This document shows, piece by piece, positions 11,692-23,946 of a DNA stretch of 64,000 nt (its first letter is position 1; each line of letters starts with the position of its first letter). This DNA is from Armillaria gallica (lineage: Eukaryota; Basidiomycota; Agaricomycetes; Agaricales; Physalacriaceae), in assembly GCA_037576215.1 (NCBI GenBank), contig JBANDB010000010.1, forward strand, positions 186,001 through 250,000. The letters run 5' to 3'. The position numbers were made by a program, and so were the translations under genes. The notes beneath the pieces are model-generated. The model saw only the letters and a program-made list of their open reading frames with translations. It made no database searches and was not told the origin of the DNA.

Positions 11692-12838
11692 TCACCGACT
11701 GAAGCAAAGCCAGCTGAAAGCTGCAGCAGCAAATGCGCCGACCGCGATCCCGCCTGAGACGATTGCCTGGTCCCAATTCGGAGGACTTGGCTCGACGACC
11801 TTCGTAGCGACATGCTGCTCCCGTTCAGCGGCTTCTTCTCGCCCCTTCTCCAATCTAAGTGTATTCTCTGCAAGCACCGTCAAAATCCTGACCTGCTCCT
11901 CCAACTCCTTCCTAATGTCTGCCAACCCCGCTTCCGTAGCCTCCTTCGCCTCCCTGCTCAACTCTTCCGTCTTCTTCTCGAACGTCTGCGCCAGCCGCCG
12001 TCTCTTCCACGGCTCGACAAACAGAATGGCCAGGATGAACACCAGCAAATTGAGCCCCAGAACTGTGAGCTGTCCGTACGTTGATGCGCTTCGGATTTTA
12101 TCGGACCAGATTTGCTCTTCGTGGTACCTTCCCAGAATCGCCCGCATGAGCTCGCTAAACTCCCTGTCTAGCGCTGCCTCCGAGTCATCTACAGCGGCCT
12201 TTGCTCGCGCCTCCTCATGCTCGATCGTGTGGTCCTCCCGGACGACCGCAGTAAACCGGAGGACGTCGTTGTCGTTCCATGTATGTTTACGCTGTAGCAT
12301 GTCATTGACTTCGCGTTGGGAATCGGATCGCTGTGCCACGGCTTTGTCGTAGGCAAGCTTTGCGTCCCGACGTGCCTGTCGCGTAGCCTTTATTCGTGCC
12401 TCTAGAGGAACGGACAAGTTAACCAATGCGGCAGAGAGATTGAACAGGGCTTGTGCACGACTTACACGCACCTTGTTCTACTACTTGACGTTTAAGGATC
12501 TCGATTTCTTCATATCCGGTAACTTTGTTCAACTGTGCGCCGAGTTGCGAAAAGGTAGATTTGGTTGATTCGGTGAAATCGTCGGCCCTTGTGCGCAGTG
12601 TGATAGCAGCCTGATCTGACCATTCAAGAAGACGGTTTTTCACCTGTTGCAGGTCAACGGGAGGTTCTGCTTTCGACGACGATGGATCCGACGGTTGCTT
12701 GGCTGCCTCGGAAGATTCGGGTTCATGACGAGGTGGGGTGCTGCCTGGTGAGGGTGGTTGGGCTGATTTCCATGAGCGCGTGGTCGAGAAGGAGCGAGTG
12801 GGAAATGTTCTCGACGCACGAGACGCCGCACGGAGCAT
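11692..12838 (-). CDS. SHE9: She9/Mdm33-type mitochondrial inner-membrane protein
   Basis: Two exons, 12838-12472 and 12401-11692, join in frame to give 358 aa. The N-terminus (MLRAASRASRTFPTRSFS) is an arginine-rich mitochondrial presequence with an FSTTR cleavage-like context. A Ser/Pro/Glu linker follows, then long coiled coil with the family-typical stretches TRQARRDAKLAYDKAVAQRS and DREFSELMRAILGRYHEEQIW. The first membrane segment is YGQLTVLGLNLLVFILAILFV; more coiled coil and a second membrane segment at the very C-terminus (AIVSGGIAVGAFAAAAFSWL) follow. In yeast, She9/Mdm33 helps control inner-membrane fission and shape. The length is somewhat shorter than yeast She9. I chose the ATG at 12838 because an upstream in-frame extension has no ATG. 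Confidence 0.88.
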
Positions 12839-12868
12839 GAAGGTGAAGGAACTCAAGGGAGTAAGCAA

Positions 12869-12982
12869 GGCGTACTAAACACATTACGGGCCGGATTCGC
12901 ATCAAATTTCATATACAACCTTCTTGTTCATTCTATGGTCTGGCAATATTCCAGTAATAAGTATGATGCGTTTTCGTCGTTA
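12869..12982 (+). repeat. Left member of a direct-repeat pair around the kinase-like gene
   Basis: The core beginning GGCGTACTAAACAC at 12869 matches the segment at 15263 with about 23 of 24 bases. Weaker matches follow over the next 90-130 bp, including TTCATTCTATG, AATAAGT and GTCGTTA. It lies about 30 bp upstream of the She9 start codon and so overlaps that gene's leader or promoter. No open frame is contained in it. Confidence 0.7.
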
Positions 12983-13123
12983 AAGCTAAAGAGTATTAGC
13001 AATGACTCAGACTAAATGCTTATTTTGGGCTAATTTAGGAGCTAACTGCTGGTTATCATGTGTTATTACAATTCCTGGCACCGGACAGCATCGGTCATCG
13101 ATTCATCTCCTTAAACTTTCAAC

Positions 13124-15056
13124 ATGGTCCTGTCACTATCTTGGCGAGAATTTTTAGATTTCCGGTTTCCCTCCCATGCCATTGCGGACTCCGCTTCGAC
13201 ACAAACGGCGCCATACTCCGCTAACATACCGCCAGATCCGGAGGACTTCCTGTGTCAGAGCAACTTGGACTCTAGTCTCAAGAACCGGGTACTTCGTCCG
13301 TTGGAGGCGTTCTTAGAGCAGATGGGCATCATAGATGATCTGGTCCCTTCCATCGTTACAGCAAGCATCTCATCTCTGTTAAAGGATATTGCAATGCAAG
13401 TACTCGAAAGGGAATTCGACGTCGTGTGGATGCTGCAAAACGTAGCAGGGATTGTGTCAAATGTCATCACTACCCTTGAAAGCTCCCTCTCCGTGGATAA
13501 AACGTCTTTGGGAACAGGCAAATTGAACCTCATAACCCGTCGACACAGCGATAATCAGCTGCAGGACGTCAAGGTAGTCGCTGGGCAAGCAGTGCTCCCT
13601 CGGGTACTTTATCGCTATGCGACGGAACTTCAGGAGTCACAGGTCTATGAGCCGGTAGGTCAGGAGGGTGGCAGGGCAATGGCCATCAAAGTAAGTATTG
13701 CTCATGCGGCGTCTTTCTTCCGGATACTAAAAGTGATTGGTCTTAGATATGGCTTCAAGAGTGCGCCTCTACGCCACAGGCAGACTTTGGTTTATTTTTC
13801 AGCGGGATTTCGGCTATCCTGACTGAACGTGGTGCGCCGTTTTCGGTTTGATGTCCGGCTTAATGTCTCATTTGCTTGCAAGTACAACATGAAAGCGGAG
13901 AGCACGCTTTACTGATATCTCCGCATTACCATCTCTACGATGACGACGATCCCCCAAAATACGACTTTTGTACCCCCCACGACGAAGGCGGACTTCCACT
14001 TCTGGCAGTCCTGACCAGTTTGCTCTTACCCAATCTCATCGTTGACACTATCCCTCAGCTTCCGGCACTGGTAAACCCTCTCGGGGCGTGTTCCTTGAAC
14101 AGGTTGAGTCTCTCAACCAGGTCCCAGTCGAAACAGGATATACCAGCTCCCATTGAAGGAAACACTATGATCGTCGACGTCGGACAAACTCAATATCTGA
14201 AGATCACATCTATACCATCGGTAGTGCGTTCATCATAAAGTCATTCCCTCCAGCTCTCTTTGACACAATTTTCAGTTGTTATTTTTTGTCGATCATACTG
14301 GCGTGTCTGCCACTCCTCGCACAGTTTTTCGCTATGAGAGTTTATCCCCGGCTAATGACGTCTCTTCCATTGACTCACCGCCTCTGTCTCCCTCTGGTAG
14401 TACTAGCAGCCCTGGCACATTCAGCTCTGTTGTATCTTCTCCATTGGCCTCGACTAATCCCATATCTTGGTCCGTGACCATCTCAAGGGAAATTCATCAG
14501 GGCAATTATGCTCGGGTCTGGCGTGGAACCCTCAGCGACGGCTCCTGCATTTCTCCAGTCGTGGTCAAGATGTATCCGCGACCCCATTTTGACCTGATGA
14601 AGACCGAGATCAAGGCCTACCAATACATCTATAGCCGTCAACTATTCGATATCACCCCCGCCTACTATGGCACATTTGCCATGCACGATCAATATTGGGC
14701 AGCCATAATCTTGGCCGATGGGGGAGAAAGCGGATCTTTCATGGATTGTTTATGGGAGGATGCGGGCTTCAATCCACATGAACTGTACGTATCGCACTAA
14801 TCTTGTTTCTGTTTTCACCAATACATATGAATGAAATAGGAACGTCATCTGGAATCAATGCCAAGCCCTTCATTCTATTGGCATAATCCATGATGACTTC
14901 CAGCCCAAGAATATCACGAGAGATGCAAAAGGGGCTCTTCGCATCGTTGATTTCCAGGATGTATCCTACAACCATTCTTGCGATCCTGTTTCTTGTTTGG
15001 AACTCAACTATCTGGCTCGCGAGTTTGACTCTTTTGCGGAAGGCTGGCGCAAGTGA
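13124..15056 (+). CDS. Protein kinase-like protein with non-canonical HDD/DFQ motifs
   Basis: Five exons join in frame: 13124-13690, 13747-13831, 13883-14220, 14276-14784 and 14840-15056, giving 571 aa. The first ~370 residues match no family I know and include LISPHYHLYDDDDPPKYDF and a Ser/Pro-rich linker. The C-terminal ~200 residues are kinase-like. VVVKMYPRP would supply the beta-3 lysine and TEIKAYQYI the helix-C glutamate. IIHDDFQPKN aligns with HRDLKPEN (HRD becomes HDD) and RIVDFQD sits at the DFG position (DFQ). The protein ends about 35 residues later, so the usual C-lobe is short. The aspartate and asparagine of the catalytic loop are kept, so activity is possible but unproven. A decayed copy lies at the left edge of the window. 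Direct repeats flank the gene. Confidence 0.78.
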
Positions 15057-15262
15057 TGCACACTCGGTTTGTACTTTCTACCTGCTTGTGCATGTATTCG
15101 TTCGAGAATAGTAGAGACTTAACACATAGCCACATTATCCGATAGACCTCCGGGTCTCGGAGCACTTGAACATCTTTCTTGCTACCTGTTCTTCTCTAAG
15201 AGTCCTCGCGGACTAGCATGCTCATCGACTTACAATTGGCTCCGAAGTCGACACTAAATCTA

Positions 15263-15424
15263 GGCGTACTAAACACTTTACGGGCCTAATTCACATCGAA
15301 TTCCGTATAGTAGGCGGTCTGTATAGAATATAATATTCTATTCCATTCTATGTAGCCAATGCATCCAAGGGCATCCCGTTAATAAGTGGAATATAAAATA
15401 GTGAGTTTCGGAATGTCGTCGTTA
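15263..15424 (+). repeat. Right member of the direct-repeat pair
   Basis: This is the counterpart of 12869-12982, in the same orientation. It lies between the stop of the kinase-like gene (15056) and the stop of the oppositely oriented reductase gene (15506). It contains insertions, including an AT-rich TATAGAATATAATATTCTAT palindrome-like stretch that the left copy lacks. The remaining interval 15057-15505 holds no gene. Confidence 0.7.
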
Positions 15425-15505
15425 GAAAGGAATAATGCAGGCATCGCGGGCCATAACTGACTATGAAATTATTAACACAACCTCTGCCTGTACACCATTA
15501 GTCGT

Positions 15506-17906
15506 CTAGCTCCAGACATCCAGCAAAAGTCTTGACCGCTCTTTCAGCATCTTTACTTCCGCCGTACCTTCGACTTCGGCCGACCCACCCTTGGCCTCAC
15601 CCAAAATTTTCGCCAGAACTTCCTCGACAGCCTTGCTCATGTTCTTCGCCTCACCGCAGATATACACGTATCCCTTGCCAGCGATGATAGAATCAGCAAT
15701 GTTCTGCCGGTCCTCCCAGATCAAGTCCTGCACGTAGATTTTGCTGCCGTCGGGCCTGTACTTCTCTCGCGAGAAGGAACAGTGCAGCGTGAATTTACCC
15801 TTGAGTTCTTCTTGGTACTGCGGCCACTCTTCCTTGTACAGGAAGTCCTCGGTCGATTTACGGCATCCATAGAACAGCGTAATCCTGCCCCAGTCAGCGA
15901 GAGCATCCGGCCCGTTTTTCTCCAGAGTGCGGCGCGCAAGAGCCACGCGTTCCTGTACGAACCCACGGAATGGTGCAACACCCTGACAAACAAATTTCGC
16001 GTAAGAAACGGCCGGGATATGATAAGTGAGTACTCACGGTTCCAGGACCAATCATAATGACGGGGCTCTTGGGGTTGGTAGGCAAACGGAATGTGGACCG
16101 GCGAACGTGTATCGGTGATTTGTAGATGGTCTCCTGGCGATAAGCACCGCGGGGTCCGTGGATAGCGTAAGTAGGGAGAGCCGCATTGGCGATACCGGTA
16201 CTTGAAATCATTGGAACTGTCTCTCCGTTTGCGGCGTACTTGAGGTTTAACAGGAAATTGGAACCAACACCGTATACCCAGCGAGTAGGGACCTTGTCAC
16301 CCTCCGACTTGTACTTTAGAGTAACGCAAGTAACGTGGATGGAATTGGGGTGGATCTTGGGGCTAGAAGAGATGGAATAGTACCGTGGTTGCAAGCGAGG
16401 AACGGAGGACACGATCAAGTCGAAAGGAATGTTCCAAACGGAAGTATTGCTCGTCGAGGGAATGGCAGTGATATCGTTTCCAGCGGCAGTCTGAAGAATT
16501 TCTCCAACCTTGAGGCATCCCTTGCCGACGACGTCTGCGTAAGTTTCCTTGTTGGAGTTGACTTCCTTTAAGAAAGCCTCTGCCTCGGGAGTGGGAGCGA
16601 ACTTGGAGAAGGAACCGAGAATCTGACGGCCAGCCATAGCACTGATATCAATGTAATGACGAAGGACAGTGGCATATGTAGTCGGAACAGGGAAGGGGAC
16701 TTTAGCGAGAGCGGGGTCAAGGGATTCGATGCCAATGACAGTGTCCCTCTTGTCATAAAGACCGAGAGTGCAAAGAAGACGGTCGACTTCGATCTCAGCG
16801 TTGGTGGGCCAAACACCGACGTGATCTCCGTGCTGATAAGTAATGCCCGAACCCTCGATGTTGAGTTCAACATGAACGCAGTTCCTGTCACCGGTTATCG
16901 AGAAAAGTTCCCGAGCAACAGCGATCGGAGCGGCATAAGGATTCTTGGCGTCGTGAATGCCCTTGGTCTTAGTGAGGGCGCGCGCGGAAAGCTCGCCTGA
17001 GCAACCTGTCAGTGCTAAATGACACATTGAGAATAAGCTCCGTACCGAGGTAAACTTTCTCTTCCGGGTGAGATGCCAATTCCGAAACTGCGAAGTCAGC
17101 GCTGTCGCCACCTTGACCTTCTTCAACGCCCAGGGCTTTGGCAAATGCTTCCCACATGCCATCCTTCCACTCGAGATAGTCCTCTTCCATGCTCTTGTCG
17201 TCGTCACCCTCTCCGCGCTCGCCGATACGAGTAGCACCCATGCCAGTCAAGTATTGGTCAACCTGTCTCGCAACCAAGTTGTAGTGCTCGTACGTCTTGT
17301 TACCCAACCCGAAAAGAACGTATTTGAGATTCTCCAACCTGTGAGAGCCTTGGCTGAACTCGAAAGAGTCCTCGCTCAAGTTCTGCAAAAGAGTGACGGC
17401 GTTATCTGTAGGCTCACCTTCGCCATAGCTAGCCATGACGAAGATAGCGGCGGTGCCTTCCGGAAGACTGTCTAGTGTCTCAAAGTCGTATTCCTCGGGG
17501 TCACAAACCAGAGAGGTCAGACCGAACTTGGCTTTGGCTTCCTTGGCGAGACGGATGGCATACTCTTCAGCAGTACCGGTTTGTGATCCGTAGAAGATGA
17601 CCAGGCGCTTGTTCTGTGTGGTTTTGGATAAGTAACCAAGTGAAAGGAGACCCAATGGCCACGTACCCCCGCCTTCATTTTGGCCGCAAAATCCCTGGGG
17701 TTCACATCACCGTCTTGTGAAGCTGTCGGCACTACGACTTTTTTCGGCTTTGCTACAGCGAAGAGTTGGTCACGAAAGAGGTATGCAGCAGCGAGGACAA
17801 CGCCGATGACGAGGATGAAGACGTCGGATGAAGACGTCGAAGACATGCTGGCGGCCAGGAAGTACGGCACTGCGGAGCGGGTTGTGGTGTTGAGCTCGAC
17901 GTCCAT
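15506..17906 (-). CDS. CPR: NADPH-cytochrome P450 reductase
   Basis: This flavoprotein moves electrons from NADPH through FAD and FMN to microsomal P450s. Four exons fit in frame: 17906-17667, 17613-17046, 16996-16038 and 15982-15506, giving 747 aa. A single N-terminal ER anchor (DVFILVIGVVLAAAYLF) is followed by the FMN domain (FYGSQTGTAEEYA, ASYGEGEPTDNA, FGLGNKTYEHYN). The FAD domain contains RYYSISSSP. The NADPH domain contains MIGPGTGVAPFRGF (split by intron 3), FYGCRKSTEDFLY and YVYICGEAKNM. The C-terminus LDVWS carries the aromatic residue expected to stack on FAD. Length is normal for the family and no key residue is missing. It is transcribed away from the HIT gene across about 1 kb. 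Confidence 0.97.
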
Positions 17907-18922
17907 GGCGGCAGAAGTGTAAGGGAGATTGACGTTACCTTTGTAGATATATAGGAGGAAGAGTCGTGGGTGCAGCGGTGATGGAAGTAAAAGGAAAGAG
18001 GCCCAGGAATGCCCCACGCTTCGACGTGGCTCCGAATTTACCAAATGGCGTGTTGTTGCTCTGCGTTCTTTCCTTTTCGGTTTGCTTTCAGGGTCACATC
18101 TGACAATATCACGGTGTCCTTTCGCGTCGCACCAATGTTTCTTTGCCCTTCTATGATCCAACTCGTCATTTCTCCATTCTAGATGTTGCTTACTTGCCCT
18201 GTACTACTCATCCGACGGCCCTAGTGAGTGACTTAGCATCGTTTTCTACCGTAAGATTATTCCTCTGTGATCGCAAACTGGCCATCGCCTTTCGGCCTTA
18301 CGCTACTCTGCTCCCGTTATCTATCCCGAGATCCACTTTTGATCCCTTGAATGCTGTGTCGGACATCTTCTCGGATTGTTTCGGTCCCATTTTTCACGTT
18401 GTATCCTCAACGCCCGTTCATAGCCGACGGTATTTGCTCATCTCCAACAAGTAACCAGAGTTCGGGCCGCAACCGACGTGGAAGTTAGGCTGCAATTTTA
18501 TCATGTGCAGCTGCTCTGCGACTTGCCGTCGACTTGCACCGTCCGCTCATCGACAAATGTTCCTGTTGCATTGTTCTTGTGATTTCGGGCTCCTGATATT
18601 ATACCCCCACCTTCCCACACCTCCCGATCCAGTCGCAGTGCACGTAGATCGGGGGCGATTCCAGACCATTGGGCGCATCAGCTTCTGGATCTCTTTACTC
18701 GGCGTCGAAAGGAGTCTATATGTCGGCTTGTAACCTTTTCAAGGACGTGTAGCCCCCGCGCTTTCCCAGTGTAATGGACTGTAATATCGTACCGATATCC
18801 GTCTTCTTCACGACTAACCGATAGATGAGCAGGACTTATCACTATAATCGTGTATGACTCGATGCATAAATTTGATCTCTCAGAAAACATTCCAAAGTTT
18901 TGCTAAGTTATCGAAGACAACG
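17907..18922. other. Divergent intergenic region between reductase and HIT gene
   Basis: There is no supported gene here. The interval contains pyrimidine-rich stretches and a CCAAT-like site (CACCAATG near 18130). The regulatory regions of both flanking genes should lie within it. Confidence 0.5.
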
Positions 18923-19672
18923 ATGGCACATGACCGCGAAACACCCGTTCTTTCCCTTCGAAAGGTTTTCCTTCCTTCTAGCATGACCTCTTTCCTTATC
19001 AAAGCACACGTCGACAGAAAACCCTCATCTTGGCATTCGGATCCTGGGTGCGCTTTCTGCCGCATCATCAGTGGCGAATCTGCCTCTGGGCTCGTATACG
19101 AAGATGATAAGATTATTGCCATCCTAGGTTCTTGCCTCTTTCGTATGTACTATTCTGAACCCCCACTCACCCCTCGAAGATATCCTCCCCCTACGCAAGG
19201 GCCACACTTTAGTTATTCCAAAGGCCCATTATGCGCGCTTGTCGGAACTCCCGCCCGAATACGCTGCAGCACTAGGAGCTGGCGTAACCAAAGTCGCTCA
19301 TGCCTTGACACAAGGTACGGAACTACTGTGTATCGAAACGGGTTTCAATTTCCACTGCATACTTACAAAGTTCGATTAAGCTCTAGACAACACCGCTTTG
19401 AATGTAGTATGCAACCAAGAATACGCACAAGCAGTCCCACATGTGAGTGGGTACACCCAAGGATCATGATGTGGCACTGCTCTAACCAAGAATAGGTGCA
19501 TTACCATATAATTCCGGCCCCTACTTTCTCTGCAAAGTCTAAAACGTCGGATATCATGCGTGACCCTCCTTTGACAAGGCGCCAGATGCATCAAATGGAG
19601 TTCGAATCTCGAGAAGAATTAGACGATGACGATGCTGCGTCTCTTTTGCAACTTTTAAGAGCAAAACTGTAG
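18923..19672 (+). CDS. HIT-family nucleotide hydrolase
   Basis: Four exons join in frame: 18923-19127, 19179-19313, 19381-19442 and 19496-19672, giving 192 aa. With the in-frame ATG at 18983 it would be 172 aa. The core is GCAFCRIISGESASGLVYED, then RKGHTLVIPKAHYARLSELP, ALNVVCNQEYAQAVPH, and the histidine triad HVHYHIIP. The last intron falls exactly between the first H and V of the triad. HIT proteins of the HINT/HNT1 branch hydrolyse adenosine phosphoramidates or related nucleotides, and the CxxC-like GCAFC near the start supports this branch. The C-terminal acidic tail (REELDDDDAASLLQLL) is an addition. The start is uncertain between the two ATGs. Confidence 0.9.
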
Positions 19673-19923
19673 GTAGACCAAGGAGAGATCAAGACAATAT
19701 ACGTCAAGTGCATAGATATCTTAACACCCGCGAGCCACATTACGAAGCCACTAATAATTTTACCTGTGGCTGTCTGATCAGAGAACCACGACGAGTCTTC
19801 TTCTCAAGGCCGGGATGACCGACGTACTTCATCGAGGTCGACTTCGCTCTTGATATTCTCGATGATCAAGCCCCACTCATGATCTTTCTTCAATCTAAGA
19901 GTAACGTTCTGAATCACGGAGTT

Positions 19924-21225
19924 TTATCTGTGACCTGGCGAAAGAAATCGAAGGTCACGCAGGACTTTTACACCACCTTTCAGCGTCTGGACCTCATGAG
20001 GACTCGAACATCGCGACTGGATGATATCGAGAATGGGTAGGACATACATATATCTCGCATTGGTCTTGGTGTGTTCATTTTCGAGTGTTGTGCACTCGTA
20101 CGACGCTCCAACGTCGAGAGTGAAGACCTCCAACTTCGGGACCAAAGACGAATAGCCACCGCACACAAGCAATACAACTCTCCATTGGCGATGGCCCGTA
20201 ACTTTAGGGTGAGATGCGTCAATTCGCTGGTTAATAGAAGTATAGACGCCACCTCCCGACTTTCAAGTTCCAGTGACGTGGGAGAACATCGAGAACGTGG
20301 AATTAGGACGGCCTCAGCAACGTTCTGGTGGTGCACAGAAGTATGCAAATGATATCAACGAAGGGAGAGTGAGACAGCGGGGGAAGATGGAATATTCTTC
20401 GGGATCAAACCGTGGTGGTTCGCGCACAATGAGGCTCAACAGGTGGAGGAGTGTGTAATACACTCTGCGGGTTGTCAAGAGCGCGGAACGACAGTGAGCA
20501 ATGGGTTAGGATAGATGCGACAACTGTGAGCTGACGATGCACGTCGACCCAGTTGTTAATCAGACACAACACCGTCAGGCGTGTCAATGCATCGAGTTCG
20601 AGAAAGCATCCACCCTCTGTGTTTATTGTAGCCGTTAAAAAAGGAGCATGGTGGAAGACGTCGACTGAACCGATCACATTGTCGCCATCGTCTTGTTCAT
20701 CCATGATGGTCACCATCTGGAGTAAAGGGAATTTCGCCGGCGGCATATAGTGTAGCATGTCAGGCGTGATGGTCGATGCGTGCCATCAGGTGCCATCGCC
20801 TTCCTTGCGCTACGACAGTTTGGAGGAAAATATGTCCAGAATCCCCATAGATATGGAGAGGACATTGTCCTGAGAGCCGAAGAAACTCCTTCGCGATTTC
20901 CATCCGACGGGTTTCCGTGTACCTGTAAAAATCCTTCGCCACAACACGAAAAAATCGCCAGAGTGTGGGACTCGAGCGACCAAGGGATCGCCAATGACAT
21001 ACCAAGAGCCAGGGCATACTGTTGAGGTCGAAGACAGTGCACCGCGACTCTGCGCAGCCGTGCTCAAATATCTCGAGAAGAACATCTTCAGTTAGGCGAC
21101 GGATGGGGGATAATAGGGATCGATGGAAGTCAAGATACTGGGCAAGCTTGGCACGGACAGTGGCGACTTGCTAGCCCGAAAGTGCTTCTTCAGCATTAGC
21201 AATTAGGTTTTGAATAACGGGCCTA
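19924..21225 (-). pseudogene. F-box/LRR-like protein, broken
   Basis: The minus strand carries the classic agaricomycete F-box layout. A coil leads into AQYLDFHRSLLSPIRRL, then TEDVLLEIFEHGC, VFDLNSMPWLLVCHWRSLGR and SSPTLWRFF. LRR-like segments follow: RWHLMA, DMLHYMPPAKFPLLQMVTI, ALTRLTVLCL, and near the end SLVPKLEVFTLDVG with a stop at 19924. Two lesions are visible. An in-frame TAG at 21171-21173 lies upstream of the F-box (EEALSG then stop then QVATVRAKL). A one-base frame change near 20768-20785 separates RWHLMAR from TPDMLHYM. Further frame changes occur near 20340-20400. F-box proteins recruit substrates to SCF ubiquitin ligases; this copy is probably non-functional unless translation starts at an internal site. 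Confidence 0.7.
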
Positions 21226-21566
21226 TCGGATTAGGAGGGCAGCGCGTTCGAGAATAAGAGAGGGCGACGAGTGAAGAATAAGTCCGAAGACTTTTCCCTC
21301 GAATGGTATGCATGATGCAATTATTGTGCATCCACTGAATGAGTACGCATGCTGGGGAAGTTTAACAAAGAAACGCACGGATGTTCATGCAAAGAAAGGG
21401 TACCTGGAAGACTGCTCGGAAATATCCGAATCCAAGAATACCGGCAGACCGGCATGAGATGTGACTTTATCAGTTCTTCCACCAAGTTCCACCACTGGTC
21501 AGTAACGTTTATTTATTATCTCGATACCAGTATTTTGTACGATTTCTAATATTTTCCTTCAAATCC

Positions 21567-22373
21567 ATGTCACAGCCGAACGCAGGCCCTTCCCCAGGAG
21601 CTCGTAGATGTATTTAACGACGCTTTTCATGATGACCACGGCGCCCTGGTTTCCCGCGTATCTCGCCGTTATCTTTTTGAGGTTCTCCAAATTTCCAGTC
21701 GCCGCTCCTGTAGTCACTACCTCAGGTTGACCTTACAGCATCTTCCTCTTATCTGCCTCTGCTTGTAAAGCGTATTGAGCTCAGAGTGGAAGCCATCTAC
21801 ATTCCAGTCCAAACCAGTCCCATATTCGAATCTCCGCTTGGTACATAATATAAAATACCTTGGGCTTCACGATATTCCTTGGAGAATTTTACCCTACAAG
21901 AAGCAAGCAGTGCTATTCTCTCACTCCCATCGACCGAGGTCACGGTGTCTTTCTCTCGACTGCTTGGGTTGGCTCCTGTGTTTTTGCAGATCTGCGCGCT
22001 CTTGTCCCCGGATGATGACGCCATAAGGAGGCGACTTCCTGTGCTCTGTGGACGTGCTTTTGTCAGTTTCAAGTGATGGTCCGAATCTTGAGGGACGAAC
22101 CAAGGTGCATGTTACAGTATTTCTTTGGGAGAGCCAGACTGACTTCGAATTGTATGCAAGGCCTGATTCAAGTTTGCTTAGACCCGAATCAGTCTCACCG
22201 CCGGTTGATGACAATCGATCAATCCGGAGATGGATGCTGGTTGATCGATTGTCATTAACCGAAGTAGGGACTGATTTGAGTGTGCAGTTTGCTTGTAATG
22301 AACAGACAGGGCTTCGTGTGCCTAGAAGCGAGGTTCTGGATGTTTATCAGCTATTCTTGCTTCGCACAGGATA
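21567..22373 (+). pseudogene. F-box-like remnant
   Basis: Near 21580 the plus strand reads LPQELVDVFNDAFHDDHGAL VSRVSRRYLFEVL, which resembles the PxELxxxIxxxLxDD opening of another agaricomycete F-box-like family. The frame is interrupted by a stop near 21768. A later piece in another frame (MENFTLQEASSAILSLPSTE, near 21879) has the spacing of the following domain. A final open piece (VTVFLWESQTDFELYARPDS ...) ends at 22373. Short introns could explain some changes of frame. I treat it as a probable remnant because no complete model joins these pieces. Confidence 0.35.
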
Positions 22374-23946
22374 ACTTAAATTTGGTTGGCAAGAAGTGTA
22401 TTCGACGTTAGAATCCTGCTCGGAAAGACAGATATATTTTTGTCGCAAAGGGCCACACAAATAAGTTTGATGCGGGTGCTGTTGTCCGGAAGCGTGTATC
22501 CGGATACTTGATTGCGCTGGCACACTAGACCTACCCTCTAATGCATGTGTTTGCCCAAAATCGCGATCCTGGTGCTGATTGATTGTTCGCATATGCAAAG
22601 TGTACATCATGGTTTGAATTGTATTCTGATCTGCTGCATATTTAGCTGGAATGCTCTCATCCTTTCAAGCTGATACGGTCCAAGGACGGCGACACCTGGA
22701 TTCACCCAATATTAAAAATCTTTCCTCCGGGACGTCAGGCCCGATACTGGCAGGAGGAAGTATATTGAATAATGGACCGTTACCCTACGTCGAACCTTGT
22801 CTCGGTGCTTTGACTACGCCCAGGCTATGCGGCTCAACTTCGGTAGGTACGAAGTAGTACATAGTCGCAGTGACAAGTGGTCCCTATCATTGTCAAAGAT
22901 CATACCATAGCTCCATCATTGCGTCACCGGTTTTTGGAAAGGTCTGGTCCACAAAACCTCGCTCTCAAGTGAGGATATCTCGGACCATCCTTCTTATAAT
23001 CCTTCGTGTCTCCCGGCTGAATACGACTCTTTGTCGGTCTTCCATTCTGCATTTTATAATGTTGTGGTCTATTGACACTTCCTGGCTTGAGGTCAGTGAA
23101 GTCTTGCATCAATAATGACTTGAATAAGTATCTAGAACGTCAGCTGCAGGTCCAGAATCGCTTCCTGACGGATGTTTCTACAAAAACACGTTTGCCACCT
23201 TTTTGTGCCTGTGATGATTGGATAAATTCTAGCATACGAGTAGTAACTCAGTCTGCCCATGTATCTACCTTGACTGCTCCTAACTTTGGCACGTTTACCA
23301 TGCAAATGCGACGTACTATTATTTTCGTTGGGAGGAGGAGCGTTGAGAAACGGTCTCAGGGTAGCAGCGTCGGCTGTTTCGAATGGTTTCGTAACATTTC
23401 TCAGGGACCTAGAGTTATGACAAGGGCCTCGAATGTATTCAATGCCTTATTTGACGGCATGTAGAATGTTAATGACCGGTGAGACGCGAGCCTTCGGCGA
23501 AATGTTAAGATGCATATCGTCCTATGACTGAACATGTGCAACTTTGATAACCATGAACTTCCACCGTAGAGTCGTCCTTTACGTTTCACGTATGGAAGGG
23601 GTTGATGTCATGGATCATCCGGGTTTGGCAAACTCGCGGTGACGACACGAGGACATGGAATATATAGAATAAAGTCAGTAAATTAAATAGTAGCGGTGAG
23701 GAGAGTAGATGACGTCAGACGGAGACGGAAGCATCCGACAGGGTGATGTGTGATAGAGCCTAGCGCTGTTGCCTCTTGCAGACGGATATTATCATACTAT
23801 CAGTGAGGGCAGGCCTCGAAGACATCGCAGTATAGGGACGCTCATCGTTCTTCTTTGTCACCGACGTTGTCCGTGGTATCCAGCGCTTGCCATTATCGAC
23901 GACGTACCCTAATCCTCGCCCGACGTTCCGTTCACCGCTTCCACCA
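22374..23946. other. Gene-poor stretch, no supported gene
   Basis: Several short open frames occur on both strands, none with a domain, a strong start or matching splice sites. The last ~200 bases should contain the promoter and leader of the YPD1-type gene. Confidence 0.5.
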
